A stretch of DNA of 64,000 nucleotides, taken from positions 1,674,001 through 1,738,000 of the forward strand of contig NC_016475.1 in assembly GCF_000226095.1 (NCBI RefSeq), in the 5' to 3' direction. Origin of the DNA: Thermothelomyces thermophilus ATCC 42464 (taxonomy: Eukaryota; Ascomycota; Sordariomycetes; Sordariales; Chaetomiaceae). Below the pieces are notes generated by a model. That model worked only from the letters and a program-made list of their open reading frames with translations. It did no database searches and was not told the origin of the DNA. The position numbers and the translations under genes were made by a program. Below, one piece after another: positions 23,201-36,463 of the stretch; positions within the stretch are counted from its first letter, which is position 1; each line of letters opens with the position of its first letter.

Positions 23201-26167
23201 TCTTAACCTACTACTCTAATTATAATGCTCTACATTTGTTAACGGAGAGAACAGCTATCGGCGGTTTAGCTTGTTTTTCCTATTATAATGTCGGTATCGT
23301 TATACCGCTTTTTCTAGAGTCTATAGTAGTCTACCTACTACTATCTATCTCTTGCGGTAGATCTATAGGATATGCCTTCCTCTAAGCATCGTCCGTTTAT
23401 AATCCTTATATACTTCCTATCTCGCTAGTCAAATATGACTCTATTTAGGGTTATAGGTAGCTACTATTCTTCTAGCTAATGTCTAGGTCATAATCTTTAT
23501 ATTATAATAACCTTAATATTATATCTTTATTATTACCTATATCTACGATACTAAATATAACTATTATAGTCTTCCTTACTATAGTAATATTAATTGGTTT
23601 AGTCTCCTTATATACCTATTATATTAGAAATAGCCCTTTAACTATATTATACTTTCGCTTTATTCTCTAGGGTATCTATAGCTAATTTATAAGTGTCGGC
23701 GAAATTAGGTTTATCTCTGCTCTACTATCTATTAGTATAAGCATTTCATGCTATTTCTATTGTACTATTATCTATAATCACTTGTCTTGCTACTATCGTC
23801 TAAAGATTATAGCGATTTCCTATATTTCTGCCGGGAGGTCTCGATATAGTGGTCTCTTACGCCAGTTCTTCCTATACTATGCTACCACTCTCTGCTATAC
23901 GGGTATTAATGATTTTCAAACCCCTCGAAGGGCCCTAACCCGTTTCCTAGGTCAATACTAACCTCTTCGGTTATTCGGCTAATAGCGGCTTCATCGTTCG
24001 TGCTCATTTCTATAAGCCATTAAGTGCTTATAGCTTCCTATTATTAGGTCCGTTCTGCTTTCCGTTGTACGTACTATAGCTTTATTTGAAGTTCCCGAAT
24101 TCGCGATTTCTTTTTGTCCGCGTGGTAGAGGCAATCGTTACTCTAGCACGAGTCCTATATGTCTCGTCCTGTTCTATAGTGCCTAGGCTAGGCTCGTTTT
24201 AGAACTACTATAATACCTTCTAGATTACGGGCTTCGATCTTTTAGAGCAATTTGGCTACTCTATTTCCTATATTATAGACCTATTCTATAGGGTAGAGGC
24301 TTTTATCCTCATTTCCTTATCGGGTTAGCTAGTGATTATTTTTGAATTTATTATAAAAGTAGTATTAGCATTTGTATAATATACATTAGAACTAGGGCAC
24401 TTATATATATACCTTATATTATAGGTATAGTTATATAGCGTTACCTAGAAGGTATTAGAATTCTTTTCTAAATCCTTCCTACTATATATAGACTATAGGT
24501 ACTCTAATGCTAAGGTAAGAGTATTTCTTCTAGTAGTTTTCCTATATATGTTTGTCTTTTCCACAGTTCGCGTGTATAAACTAGTACTCTAGGTTTTATA
24601 TATTATAGCTAAGTTGCTAATCGTCAAAATACTCGGCATAGCTATCGGGCCTATCGTATGTCATAGGCTGTTCCCCTTTAATAGTTTCTACGATATATTA
24701 GAGTTCCTTTATCTCGTCCCTTATCTTATCGCTCTACTAGGTAAGTCAAATCAAGCGTCTATCCCGTTTACGTAGTTCCGTGCTGAGCCGGAAAACTTCG
24801 TTATAGTACCATTCGATTCGTTCCTAGAGGAATAGAACATTAGGTCCGGGTCTTTCGATTCCTTAGGTGTCGGTTGTCTACGATCTATCCTACCTCTAGG
24901 TAACTATAAAACCCTACTACCTTAAGGCTAGGAGAATCGAAATTGGTAGTATATATTTTCCTGCTATATTCTATTTGGCAATACCTATCTCTAGGTCTAT
25001 AGTGACTAGTTTAGAGTACGGTGCTTGTTTGTCTTTACCGTCGCTGTCGCGTCTGAGACTGTCTATATCGCTATCCCTATCTTCGTAGCTCGTAATTACT
25101 ACTTTAATAACATCCTTAGCGGTTTCGTTAATAGCTATAATTTTCTTTCTAGGGACTAGTTTCTAGTCTTTCTTTAGGCTTTGATATTCTTGCTTATAGT
25201 GCCCTTTCTTTCTATAGTTATAGTAAGTAATATTGGACTTATCTTTAGTTATCTTCTTTTGGTCTTACTTCTATGCTATATCTATATCTATAGCTCTAGG
25301 ATATATCCTATATAAGGTGCTAATGTATACTCGTTTTTTCTTATTATTAGCCTTAACTGTAGTTCTATTTATCCGACCTTATTTCTATTACTCTCGTATA
25401 TAGAGTCAATTATTAATCCTAATAGCCTATACGATATATTTATCTAGGGTCTTAGGCTAGTTATACTTATATAGTTTATCTTTAACCTTCTCCTTTAGGC
25501 TATTATAGAATAGTTACATTAACGCCTTATTATTAAGCTAAGACTTAAGTATATCCTATCTAAATTATATAGCGTAAGAGACTACTAACTTAGTCCATTA
25601 GAGACTAACAAGTCTTTCTTATATATAAATCTTCTTATCCTTATCGCTAAAAACCTTTTAAAGCTTTTCTTTAAAATGGTCATAGGATTAAAAGACTACC
25701 TATATAAACACGTCTTAGTCGTCTTCGTCTTCCTTAGTAAGATAGTCATTCTATATAGGCTCGAACTATCTAAATACCTTGCCCTCTAGTCTTGTAGCTA
25801 TATAGAAGACTTTAGCTTTATTATCTAGAAACTTATTATCATTAAGCCAAAAGTAAGATTAGAGGTTTATTAGGAATCCTACAAGATCCTTCTTAGTTCC
25901 TCTGTATTTACTAGGTAGTTTAATCTTGATACGGCTTGCTTTAGTGCCTTCAAGTGCCTTGATTTTGGCGTAGGCCTCGTTAACCAGCTTCTACGAGTGC
26001 TTTTCGCCATTCTCAAGTTCCTTGATCCGAGCTTAAGTAGCCTTATCTCTCTAGTCTAACTCCTAGATTCGTTAATAGAGTTAACCAAGCTAGGCGAGCA
26101 GCTATTCGGCTATAACGTTAGTAGTTATGTTAATATCGAGGTCGAAATCACCTTTGTCCTAAACTAT
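20282..26167 (-). pseudogene. Gypsy element 2 gag-pol, RIP-inactivated
   Basis: The layout is the same as in element 1. The gag start codon at 26,165-26,167 reads ATA. The RT thumb and connection region is open for 92 codons at 22,212-22,490. The RT active site near 22,545-22,560 reads Y-L-D-N, so the second catalytic Asp is lost. Chromodomain remains are readable near 20,290-20,395. Stops are TAG/TAA at expected Gln/Trp positions. The element is dead. Confidence 0.85.
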
Positions 26168-26194
26168 AATGGAACAAAGGGAGTAATAGCAACG

Positions 26195-26624
26195 TATAAC
26201 GAACCTAACTCAGACTTCTTCTAAAAGGGTTTAGATAAAGGTAAGTTAAGCAGGACAAGCGTATAGGTCGTCTAAGGGATTTGGTAAAGCTAAAAGGTTT
26301 ATAATAATACTAGAGTTATCTCTTATAGTAGTTAACGATGCTTAATATAAGTACTGTAATTATGAGTTACTATTACTAGTGAACTCCTAGAGTCTATTAT
26401 AATAAGTAACTATCTATATATATATATATAATCCCAGGATTACTAATAGTTGTAGTGATCCTCTGTACTAGCTTACCTAGCTTATATCGTGAGCTAGTGA
26501 TCCTCTGCTAGGATTATTTCTTGCTAAGTGTGATCCTGTCCTGATTAGTCTATCATTCCTGCTGTCCTATTGGCCTGTTAGGGAGGCGGCTTAGGTAGCG
26601 TCCTGTATGTATATTTCCGTGACA
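26195..26624 (-). repeat. Gypsy element 2, 5' LTR
   Basis: This 430-bp LTR ends in an intact GACA and is followed by the GTCCT duplication at 26,625-26,629. Its first bases read TATAAC because of RIP. Confidence 0.92.
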
Positions 26625-27395
26625 GTCCTATAGGCCTAGGAATACTATAGCCTACTTCCTTTATAGGCTCTTTAGTAGCCAGAACTTGACTATTTCGATC
26701 GAGTATAGGCCTACGGCCCCTTTAAAGTCTTATTTGCTAACCCCCTATAGCTTCTCTTTCTAGACTCCTTTAGCTAGGACTATATAGACCTTACTAACCT
26801 TCCTAACCTCCTCTCTAAAGGCTATAACCACCTATCGCTTATTAACTAAATACTAATCCTTAATAGCCTTATCCTTAAAAACTATAACCATATCCCTACT
26901 TAGGAGCTTCTTAGCTATAATAACTCCCTAGTAGCTAAAAGCCTTATTAACTGCCTAGACTATCTCGGCTAAGGTTTAGGCTTTAAGGTCCTCTTATAGG
27001 CTTATATTCTATATTATAACCTCCTATAAGGCTTATAATGGTACCGCCTTAGCCGATGGTAGACCTCTCTAGGGGCCTATTACCCCTTATTATAAGCCTA
27101 TAGCTACCTATACCTAGGTAGGGCAAGGGGTAGCCTTAAAGGCTTCTTTTAGCCCCTTTTTAACTTCCTTAGCTATAAGTTCTTATAGGTTTAGAACTAG
27201 GCCTATAATAATAGTTATAAGGCCCTATAAAAGCTTATTAGCAAGGTCCTATACCTTACCTTGTCTAGGGCTTAGTATAAGGTTAACTAGTTATATAATA
27301 AGACCCCTTAGTTCCTTAATATCCAAGGTAAGGTAGGCCTATAGTAAGCCCCCCTTTAATTAGTTCAAAGCTATAGGCCTCTCTACTTAGTAGCT
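26625..27395 (-). mobile_element. LINE copy B, 5' segment (ORF1)
   Basis: This is the 5' piece of LINE copy B. Read on the minus strand, it encodes the N-terminal and middle part of an ORF1 protein of the Tad1 type: a long basic helical region followed by a segment near 26,650-26,900 containing I-V-K-F-W. The 5' end is not sharply defined; I placed it where the GC content and the LINE-like sequence stop, near 27,395. Adding the three pieces and removing target duplications gives about 4.95 kb, close to a full-length fungal LINE. Confidence 0.7.
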
Positions 27396-27590
27396 TAGTG
27401 GTAGGCTTTAAATTAATGTTACGTTTAGGGGTGCTAGGTGGTCTGTACAGTGAAAATTTTGACGGGCGTACGAGGTGCGGTCGGATTATGGTCAGGTCTG
27501 GTTCTAACGCTTATGATACCTGTTGTACACCTATAACGGCTTGTACGCGGTTGAAAGTAGTACCGTTAGATAGCGTTTTTTGAGAGCTTT
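27396..27590. other. Short island with little RIP
   Basis: About 175 bases here keep many CpG dinucleotides and a mixed composition between two TA-rich repeats. An open frame of 61 codons (27,398-27,583, plus strand) has no recognisable domain and is probably chance. The simplest reading is a scrap of single-copy DNA that RIP largely spared. It is not a tRNA or 5S gene that I can recognise. Confidence 0.5.
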
Positions 27591-28850
27591 CTAGCAATAG
27601 TAGTTTTGTAAGTTTTTCTCTTATTTAAAATGCTTATATAGCTTCCTACTCTTAAGAAGTAGTTAGATATAAGATGGTAAGATAGCTCTTAAGTTTAATT
27701 TAGGTTTAATTACCTTTGTAATAATAGCTTTAAATAGCTATGAATAGTTTAATTATAAACTAAGCTCTAAAAAGCTTAAAAACGTAGTAAAATTGAATTT
27801 TACCTAGTTATAACTAGTTAAATAATAGGTTATATAACTTGCCTTTGTCTCCTTCTCTCTCTATATTATACCCCCTATCCCTATTACTCTTAACGCTCCT
27901 AATTATGGTAGTACCTTCTCTTTTAGCCTCCTAGTAATAGTTATTATCTTCTATCCCTAGCGTTACTACTATAGACTTATAGGTATATTACTTCTCAAAC
28001 TTCTTAATATCCTTAATAATAGTTATATATAGAGACTCCTTCTTATCCTTAGATAGAGATAATGACTTGATATCTTCTTCTTATCTATCTTTACTATCTG
28101 TAAAGTTAAATCTGTCATTATCGCTATCGTTAATTGACATTATAGTCACGCTGCTAATTTATATCTTAGGACGTTTAGGGGATAGGAGTTTAACTTCTAA
28201 TAATGGCTTCTTAGCTAACTAGGGGATTAGGACTTCTTTTCTATCTCTAAAGTCGAAAAATACTAGTAGCTAATGATCTTTTAGTAGAACCTAGAGAGGG
28301 TCCTTATTATTAAGAGGAAGATAGTTATTCTTGTTAGTCTTTTCTAAGAATTTAGTAAAGGTTACTATATAAAGGCGATGCCTATTAGTATTAGGAATCT
28401 CATTTTCTAAGCGCCTTTTCTAGACTTTGTATTCCTTTTTATACTGTTATTTAATCCATTTAATAGTAATATAGGTAGCTTTTTAGCTAGTATCTCAAAT
28501 TACCTTAGTGCTTTTCTAAGCTTAGATCTCTTAAAACTATTAAATTTACCGGATAATTATATTTATTATAACCTCTCTTATTAGCTTAATAAGTTAGCCT
28601 TATATTTTCTTAGTAGATAGTATAGTTAAATAAGCTCTCTTATTCTTAGCAAAGTTATTTAAATATTTATATATTAGTTAACCTTTATTAACTATTAATG
28701 TAATATCCTAAAAGTATTCTTATATTAGTAAACTAAAAAGCTTAAGATACTACTTTTAAATATAGTTAATACCTTTTTTTATATATATTTATTACTTATT
28801 ATTAGGAATTATTATAAGATATCTAATACTTATATTAGATAATACTTTCT
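27591..28850. other. Unclassified AT-rich element, left part
   Basis: This is AT-rich repeat DNA ending at the TTTCT target site of gypsy element 3. On the minus strand a charged, Lys-rich frame with TAG/TAA-only stops can be followed from about 28,650 down to 27,900, which suggests a dead transposon ORF. I do not recognise the family. It continues on the other side of element 3 from 36,464. Confidence 0.45.
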
Positions 28851-29302
28851 TATGACAAACCTAACTTAGACTTTTTCTAAAAGGGTTTAGACAGAGGTAA
28901 ATTAAGCGAGACAAGCGTATAGGTCGTCTAAGGGATTCGGTGAAGCCAAAGGGTTTATAACAACACTAGAGTTATCTCTTACAGTAGTCAGCAATGCTTA
29001 GTATAAGTACTGTAATTATAGGTTACTATTACTAGTAAACTCCTAAAGTCTACTATAATGAGTAATTATTTACATATATATATACTTCTATTAGTCGCTT
29101 ATAGTCCCCTTCTAGCCTGCCCTAGGATTGCCTTTGGTAGCTAGCTATCCTCTGCTATCTTTCCCTTTTAGCAATTATTTGCCTATGGTAGCCCGCGCTC
29201 CCTAGCGATCCCATGTCAGCCTTGCTCCGTGCCCTTCTTGATTGGTGGCTCGTTTAGCCTGCTACGCTCTACCGGGTCGTGGTATATAGTTAGCTTGTAA
29301 TA
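28851..29302 (-). repeat. Gypsy element 3, 3' LTR
   Basis: This 452-bp LTR is identical in layout to 36,012-36,463. Its ends read TATGAC...AATA through RIP. The U3 (about 29,090-29,302) lacks the GATC-type units of elements 1 and 2 but keeps a CCAAT box in minus orientation near 29,240. Confidence 0.92.
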
Positions 29303-29390
29303 CGATGCCCCCTCTTTAGGGCTTTCGACCCGAAAGCTTCTTATAACTTGTTTCAAATACTACTAATATCCCCTTTTTTTCTTATAGGTA

Positions 29391-30098
29391 ATGTCTTTCT
29401 TCTGCTAGCTTCCTTCTACTATAGCTAATTATATTCCTAGGAACCGTTACAATCTCAAGTACGAATAACATACTATTATAATTAAGATTAAGTAAAAGGG
29501 TTATAAGGTTACTATACCTTATAAGTGTTATTAGAATACGAAGCTATAAAAGCGTTATATAATAATAAAGGGTTTAAACAAGTGTTAGAACTATATTTAT
29601 ATAGGTAAGAAGTATAATAGCCTAAACGTTACAGATGCCTATAGGTTCCTTATTATTTTCCTTTATAGTCCTAGGTTACTAACTGTCTTAGTCCTTTCGA
29701 ATTTGTCAGAGTAAGAGAAGGTTTCGAAAGAGATTACTAAGACCGAGGCACTTCTTGCTTAGACACTAAGCCGTTTAAGTTGATTACGTTGTTTGTAGCA
29801 ATCCCTGCGCGATTGTGGTACCAAAGTTTTTTATCGTGGCGTAGCTTATCTAGAGGAGGAGGAGGAACTAGATACTCCTCTACCGATATTAGAGACGTAG
29901 ACCCTCGCAGGTTAGGCTTAGGCGTTAGGTACTTTTGACGTACTTGATTAGGAGTCGATCGGGTTAGATCCTAGTCCTAATTTTAGCAGGTTCCCCTCTT
30001 TTTCTATTAGGGAATAGGCTTTAGAGCCGGTTCTTATAGCTAGTTAGGATTCTACTAGTAGAACTACTCTAGTTTCTTAGGGTAACTTAGGTTTTTAA
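29391..30098 (+). pseudogene. Antisense Cys-rich/coiled-coil gene of gypsy element 3
   Basis: This is the third member of the antisense family, again between pol and the 3' LTR on the plus strand. The ATG is at 29,391 and the TAA at 30,096-30,098. The N-terminal part is basic and shows the sequence T-I-P-Y-K-C-Y, then N-K-C, where two neighbouring Tyr codons would be Cys before RIP. An intron is likely between about 29,625 and 29,700. The C-terminal part has a coil-forming stretch (E-K-V-S-K-E-I-T-K-T-E-A-L-L-A), a helix ending in Y-L-E-E-E-E-E-L-D and an acidic tail. Only the last dozen residues, which overlap conserved pol DNA, are close to those of elements 1 and 2. No function can be assigned. 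Confidence 0.64.
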
Positions 30099-33000
30099 CT
30101 AGTTCCTATAAGTTATCTTCTAGTCTAAAATTAAGCTATTTGACTAGGTACTATAGTTCTCCGTTAATAATATATAAATCTAGGATTTCTTTGACGTCCT
30201 ATTCTTTCTCTTCATCCTCTGCTTTAATATATATAGTAACCTTAGCGTTCTTTAGTACTAGTTCGAGAAGTGAAATATAAAAAATATCTATCTATAGTCA
30301 TATAGATAACGGTAACGATAGTCGGTAGTTAGATGTCGAGATTCGCTTTTTAATAACGAAGGGTCTAACTTTCTTAAAGTCTAGCTTTGTACTTAGTCGT
30401 TTAGTTTATAAGTTTCGTATAATTAGGTAGACTTTGTTTCCCCTCTCTAGGCGAGGTCCCTCGAGCCTATGTTTGTTATAGTAGTTCTTTATTCTAGTTC
30501 TAACAAACTCGAGTTCCTTTTTAAGCTTCTTATATAGTACGTATATTTGTTTTACTTTAATTACTACTCTCGGCATTATGACCTTTAGTCCTTGCCTAAG
30601 GTCTGCTTTATATCTATAGTTCGCGAAGAACGGTATAACTTTAGTCGTTTCCATTAGCATTATATTATAAGCGAGTTATACTATTGGTAATAGTATAACC
30701 TAGTTGTCTTACTAGTAGTTAACGTAAGAATAGAGGTACTACTTAATAACTTGGTTTAGTCGCTCTGTTTGTCTGTTAATCTATAGGTAATATGCCGTTA
30801 ACAGCTTGCTATTAACGCCTAATCGTTATATTGACGCTTATTAGAACTTTAATATAAACTTAGTATCTTTATTAGTAATCTATTCCTATAGCTAAACATA
30901 TACTAATATAACTTGCTAATAGATTATATCTACTAACTGTTCTACTATCTAGGACTCCTTATAGGGAAAGAAGTATACCTATTTAGTTAGGCGGTCTACT
31001 ATAGTAAGAATACTATCGTAGATTACCCCTATGGCCATATCCTTAGATTCTAGTAGTTTTATAATAAAGTTCATTATAACTAAACTCTATAGTTTGTTAG
31101 CTATTAGCAGTAGCTAAAGTAGCCTATATAGCTTATATTATGCCGTTTTGCTTCGATTATAGATATCATAGTTCTATATGACTTCCTTAACTTGTACCAT
31201 TAACTATAGAAAGTTATAATGTTTCTTAACTTATATAACAGTCTTCGTAACTCCTTTGTATCCTCCGAGTTTTGATTCGTAAAGTTCTCAAATCATTTGT
31301 AGCTATTGATGCCTGTTATGGATATATGCTTTGCCTTGGTACTAGAGTTTCTTATCTTTTTCTTCTACTCTATTAGGTACTACTAGTCTAGGTACTACTT
31401 AATACTATATCTCGTTAATCCTTTCTTCTCGAAAGATTATATAACATTCTAGGAACAAGTCGAGTAAATCATCTTCTATAGGTGTCTATGTTTCGTAATA
31501 TAGCGTTCCGTCTATTTATTCCTTAAATAATAGTAGCGTTGTTTCCGTTCGTCCTTCTATATAATCTGTTCGTTGGCTTAAGGCGTCTGCTTGTACGTTC
31601 TCTTTGCCCTTCTTATAGCGGATCTTAAAATTGAATTTTATAAAGAATTCTACCTATTGTATTTATCGTCTGTTAAGCTCCTTTGTCGTTATAAAGTATC
31701 GCAAATTCTTATAATCTATATATACTTATACTAGTTTAATCGTATTACTAAGGTATAGTTGCTATTCCTTAAAAGCTTCGATAATCGTAAGTAATTCCTT
31801 ATTATGGATTAGATAATTAAGATATGGTCTATCGAGCTTCTTTAAAAAGAAGGCTATAGGATATAGCTTCCCTTATTCGTTTCGTTATCCTAACTATCCT
31901 CTAATAGCGTAGTCTAAAGCGTCCGTTTCTACCTTAAATAGCTTCTTAGGGTCTAGTAGCACTAGTACTAGATCTTTAGTAATAGCGTCGCGGATTTACG
32001 TAAATGCTTGCTTATATTACTCTTCCTATTAGAATTTAGCGTTCTTCTTAGTAAGTTTATATAAAGGTCGTATAATCGCTCCGAAGTTCCTAATGAACAT
32101 CTAGTAGAAGTTCGTAAACTCGATGAAACTTTATACTTCCGTGACTGACGTCGGTCGTAGCCAATTCTTGATAGCTTTAACCTTTAAAGGTTCTATTTAA
32201 ATTTGTTCTAGGGATATCTTATATCCTAAAAACACTATCTTCCTAATATAGAATTTGCTCTTTTCCTTGTTAACTAATAGCTTATATATGTATAATATAT
32301 CTAGTACTACTCTTACATACTTCTAGTATTTGTCTATTATTTTAGAGAAGATAAGTATATTGTCGAGATAATATACTGTAAATTTATCGAGAAAGGGTTA
32401 GATAGCTTGATCGATCAGGGCTTAGAACGTTACTAGCGCGTTTATAAGTCTAAATAGCATAACAAGGTACTTATAGTAGCTATAGGGTGTCCTAAAGGCT
32501 GTTTTCTACTTGTCGCCTTCTTTAATTTATATATAGTTATAGGCCGATAGCAAGTCAAGACGTGTAAAATATTAGGCTCCTGTTAATTGATCTCGGAGCC
32601 GTAAGATTAGCGGTAACAGGTATCGGTTTTTCATAGTCTGTTCGTTAAGTTGCCGATAGTCGACATATAACTATAGCTTTCTATCTTTCTTAGGCACAAA
32701 TAGGATTAGGTAGCCTGCTAGCAATATCGACAGGCAGATATATCCTCTTCGAAGATTCTCCTCTAAATATCACTTAAGTTCTTCGTTTTATATCTAGCTT
32801 ATATAGTAAATCTTGAAGAACTTTAGTCGTGCTCCTTCCTTAAGCTTGATCTCGTGATCCTATAGGCCGTGTTCTAGTAATCCTTTTAGATACTTCGGTT
32901 CGAATGCTAGGTGTCCTTTATATTCCTTTAATACTTCCCTAGTCTTATCTTATCTCTTGGCTTTCTAATAGTATATAAACTTGGTTCTATCTATAGCGAT

Positions 33001-35984
33001 ACTAGCAATTTCTCCTATCTTAACCTACTACTTTAGTCATAGTGCTCTGTATTCGTTAATAGAGAGAATAGCTATCGGCGGTTCGGCTTATCTCTCCTGT
33101 TATAACGTTAGTATCGTTATACCGCTTCTTCTAGAGTCTATAGTAGTCTGCCTACCACTATCTATCTCTTACAGTAGATCTGTAGGATATACCTTCCCCT
33201 AAGTATCGTCTACTCGTAATCTTTACGCGCTCCCTATCTTATTAGTTAAATACGACTCCGTTCGGGGTCATAGGTAGCTATTATTCTTCTAGCTAATATC
33301 TAGGTTATAATCTTTATACTATAGTAACCCTAATATTATATCTTTATCGTTACCTATATTTATAATGCTAAATATAACTATTATAATCTTTCCTACTATA
33401 GTAATATTAATTAGTTCAGTCTCCCTACATACCTATTATATTAGAAATAGCCCTTTGACTATACTATACTTCTGCTTTATTCTCTAGGGTATCTGTAGCT
33501 AATTTACAAGTGTCGGCAAAATCAGATTTATCTCTGCTCTACTATCCATTAGTACAAGCATTTCGTGCTATTTCTATTGTGCTGTTATCTATAATCGCTT
33601 GTCTTGCCGCCGTTGCCTAAAGACTATAGCGATTTCCTATATTTCTGCTAGGAGGTCTTAGTATAGTAGTCTCCTACGCTAGTTCTTCCTATACTATGCT
33701 ACTACTCTCTACTATATAGGCGTTAATGGTTTTCGGGCCCCTCGGAGGGCCTTAACCCGTTTCCTAGGTTAGTGCTAACCTCTTTAGTTATTCGGCTAAT
33801 AGCAGCTTCGTCGATCGTGCTTATTTCTATAAGCCATTAAGTGCTAGTAGCTTCCTACCGTTAGGTCTATTCTGCTTTCTATTGTACGTGCTATAGCTTT
33901 ATCTAAAGCTCCTAGATCTACGATTTCTTTTCGTCTGCGTGGTAGAGGTAGTTATTACTCCGGCACGAGTCTTATATGTCTCGTCCTATTCCGTAGTACC
34001 TAGGCTAGGCTCGTTTTAGTACTACTATAATGCCTTCTAGATCGTGGGCTTCGATCTTCTAGAGCAATTCGGCCGCTCTATTTCCTATATTATAGACCTA
34101 TTCTATAAGGTAGAGGCTTCTATCCTTATTTCCTTATTAGGTCGGCTAGTAATTGTTTTCGAATTTGTCGCAAAAGTAATATTAGTATTTATATAATATA
34201 TATTAGAACTAGGGCACTTATATATATACCTCGTATTGTAGGTATAGTTATATAGTGTTACCTAGAAGGTATTAGAATTCTTTTCCAAATCCTTCCTACT
34301 ATATATAGACTATAGGTACTCTAATGCTAAGGTAGGAGTATTTCTTCTAGTAGTTTTCCTATATATATTCGTCTTTTCTACGGTTCGTACATATAAACTA
34401 GTACTCTAGGTTCCGTACGTTATAGATAAGTTACTAATCGTCAAAATACTTAGTATAGCTATTAGGCCTATCATATATCACAGGCTATTCCCCCTTAATA
34501 GTTTCCACAATACGTCGGAGTTCCCTTATCTCGTCCCTTATCTTATCGTTCTACTAGGTAAGTCGAATCAAGCGTCTATCCTATTCATGTAGTTCTATAT
34601 TAAGCCGGAAAACTTCATTATAGTACTATTCGATTTGTTCCTAGAGGAATAGAACATTAGGTCTAGGTCTTTCGATTCCTTAGGTATCGGTTGTCTACGA
34701 TCTATCCTACTTCTAGGTAACTATAAAACCCTACTACCTCAGGGTTAGGAGAATCGAAATTAGTAGTATATACTCTCCTACCGTATCCCATTTAGTAAGA
34801 CCTATCTCTAGGTTTATAGTAACTAGTTTAGAGTACAGTACTTATTCGTCTTCTCCATCGCCGTTACGTCCGAGACTATCTATATTACTATCCCTATTTT
34901 TATAGCTTATAGCCGCTACTTTGATAACATCCTTAGTAGTTTTATTAATAGCTATAATTTCCTTTCTAGGGACTAGTTTCTAGTCTTTCTTCGGGCTTTG
35001 ACATTCTCACTTATAGTGCCCTTTCTTCCTATAGTTATAGTAGGTAACGTTAGACTTGTCTTTAGTCGTCTTCTTCTTATCTTGCTTCTATGCTATATCT
35101 ATATCTATAGCTTTAGGATACATCCTATATAAGATGCTAACATATACTCGTTTTTTCTTGTTATTAGCCTTAACTATAGTTCTATATATCTAACCTTGTT
35201 TCTACTACTCTTATATATAAAGTCGATTATCGATTTTAATAGCCTATATAATATATTCATCTAAAGTCTTAGGCTAATTATACTTATATAGCTTATCTTT
35301 AACCTTTTCCTTTAAGCTATTATAGAATAGTTATATTAATACCTTATCGTTAAGCTAAGACTTAAATATATCCTATCTAAACTATATAATATAAGAGGCT
35401 ACTAACTTAGTCTATCGGATATTAGTAAGTCTTTCTTATATATAAATCTTCTTATCTTTATCACTAAAAACCTTCTAAAGCTCTTTTTCAAACCTATTAT
35501 AGGATCGAAAGACTACCTATATAAATACATCTCGGTCATCTTTATCTTCCTTAGTAAGATAGTTATTCTATATAGGCTTAAACTATCTAAATGCCTTACC
35601 CTCTAGTCTTGTAGCTATATAAAGGACTTTAGCTTTATCGTCTAGAAACTTATTATTATTAAGCCAGAAATAGGATCAGAGGTTTGTTAGGAATCTTACA
35701 AGATCCTCCTTAGTTCCTCCGTATTTACTAGGTAGTTCGATCTTAATACGGCTCGCTTTAGCGCCCTCGAGTGCCTTGATTCTAATATAGGCCTTGTTAA
35801 CTAGCTTCTACAAGTGCTTTTCGCCGTTCTCGAGTTCCTTAATTCGAGCTTAAGTAGCCTTATCTCTCTAGTCTAACTCCTAGATCCGCTGCTAGAGTTG
35901 ACCAAGCTAGGCAAGCAGCTATTTAGCTATAACATTAGTAGCTATATCAATATCGAGGTCAAAATTACCTTCGTCCTAAACTAT
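30099..35984 (-). pseudogene. Gypsy element 3 gag-pol, RIP-inactivated
   Basis: The domain order is the same as in element 1. The gag start at 35,982-35,984 reads ATA. The RT active site near 32,355-32,370 reads Y-L-D-N. An integrase C-terminal fragment is open for 84 codons at 30,406-30,660. Chromodomain remains lie near 30,110-30,220. Stops are nearly all TAG/TAA. The element is dead. Confidence 0.85.
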
Positions 35985-36011
35985 AATAGAATAAAGGGAG
36001 TAATAGCAATA

Positions 36012-36463
36012 TATAACAAACCTAACTTAGACTTCTTCTAAAAGGGTTTAGATAGAGGTAAATTAAGCAAGACAAGTGTATAGGTCGTCTAAGGGATTTA
36101 GTAAAGCTAAAGGGTTTATAATAACACTAGAGTTATCTCTTATAGTAGTTAGCGATACTTAGTATAAATATTATAATTATAGGTTACTATTACTAGTAAA
36201 CTCCTAAAGTCTACTATAATAAGTGATTATTTATATATATATATACTTCTATTAGTCACTTATAGTCCCCTTCTAGCCTGCCCTAGGATTGCCTTTGGTA
36301 GCTAGCTATCCTCTACTATCTTTCCCTTTTGGCAATTGTTCGCCTATGGTAGCCTGCGCTCCCTAGCGATCCCGTATCAGCCTCGCTCCGTGCCCTTCTT
36401 GATTGGTAGCTCGTTTAGCCTGCTGCGCTCCACCGGGTCGTAGTATATGGTTGGCTCGTGACA
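36012..36463 (-). repeat. Gypsy element 3, 5' LTR
   Basis: This 452-bp LTR ends GTGACA and is followed by the TTTCT duplication at 36,464-36,468. Confidence 0.92.

Larger units (their letters stand above)
19066..26624 (-). mobile_element. Ty3/gypsy chromovirus, element 2 (complete)
   Basis: This is a full-length 7,559-bp member of the same family as element 1, on the minus strand. It is flanked by the perfect duplication GTCCT (19,061-19,065 and 26,625-26,629). LTRs are at 19,066-19,493 and 26,195-26,624. It is more heavily RIP-mutated than element 1: its LTR starts TATAAC instead of TGTGAC, the gag ATG is ATA, and the RT box reads Y-L-D-N. It interrupts ORF1 of LINE copy B. It has its own antisense gene at about 19,621-20,281 and a U3 different from element 1. 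Confidence 0.94.
28851..36463 (-). mobile_element. Ty3/gypsy chromovirus, element 3 (complete)
   Basis: This is the third full-length family member (7,613 bp), on the minus strand and flanked by the perfect duplication TTTCT (28,846-28,850 and 36,464-36,468). LTRs of 452 bp lie at 28,851-29,302 and 36,012-36,463. It is heavily RIP-mutated: the gag start reads ATA, the RT box Y-L-D-N. The U3 differs fully from elements 1 and 2, while R-U5 and gag-pol match. It carries its own antisense gene at 29,391-30,098. It inserted into an unclassified AT-rich element, not into the LINE. Confidence 0.94.

Noticed and set aside
27398-27583. Possible small gene or tRNA in the low-RIP island
   Set aside because: A B-box-like GGTTCTAAC is present, but no A box or cloverleaf fits; the 61-codon frame has no support.
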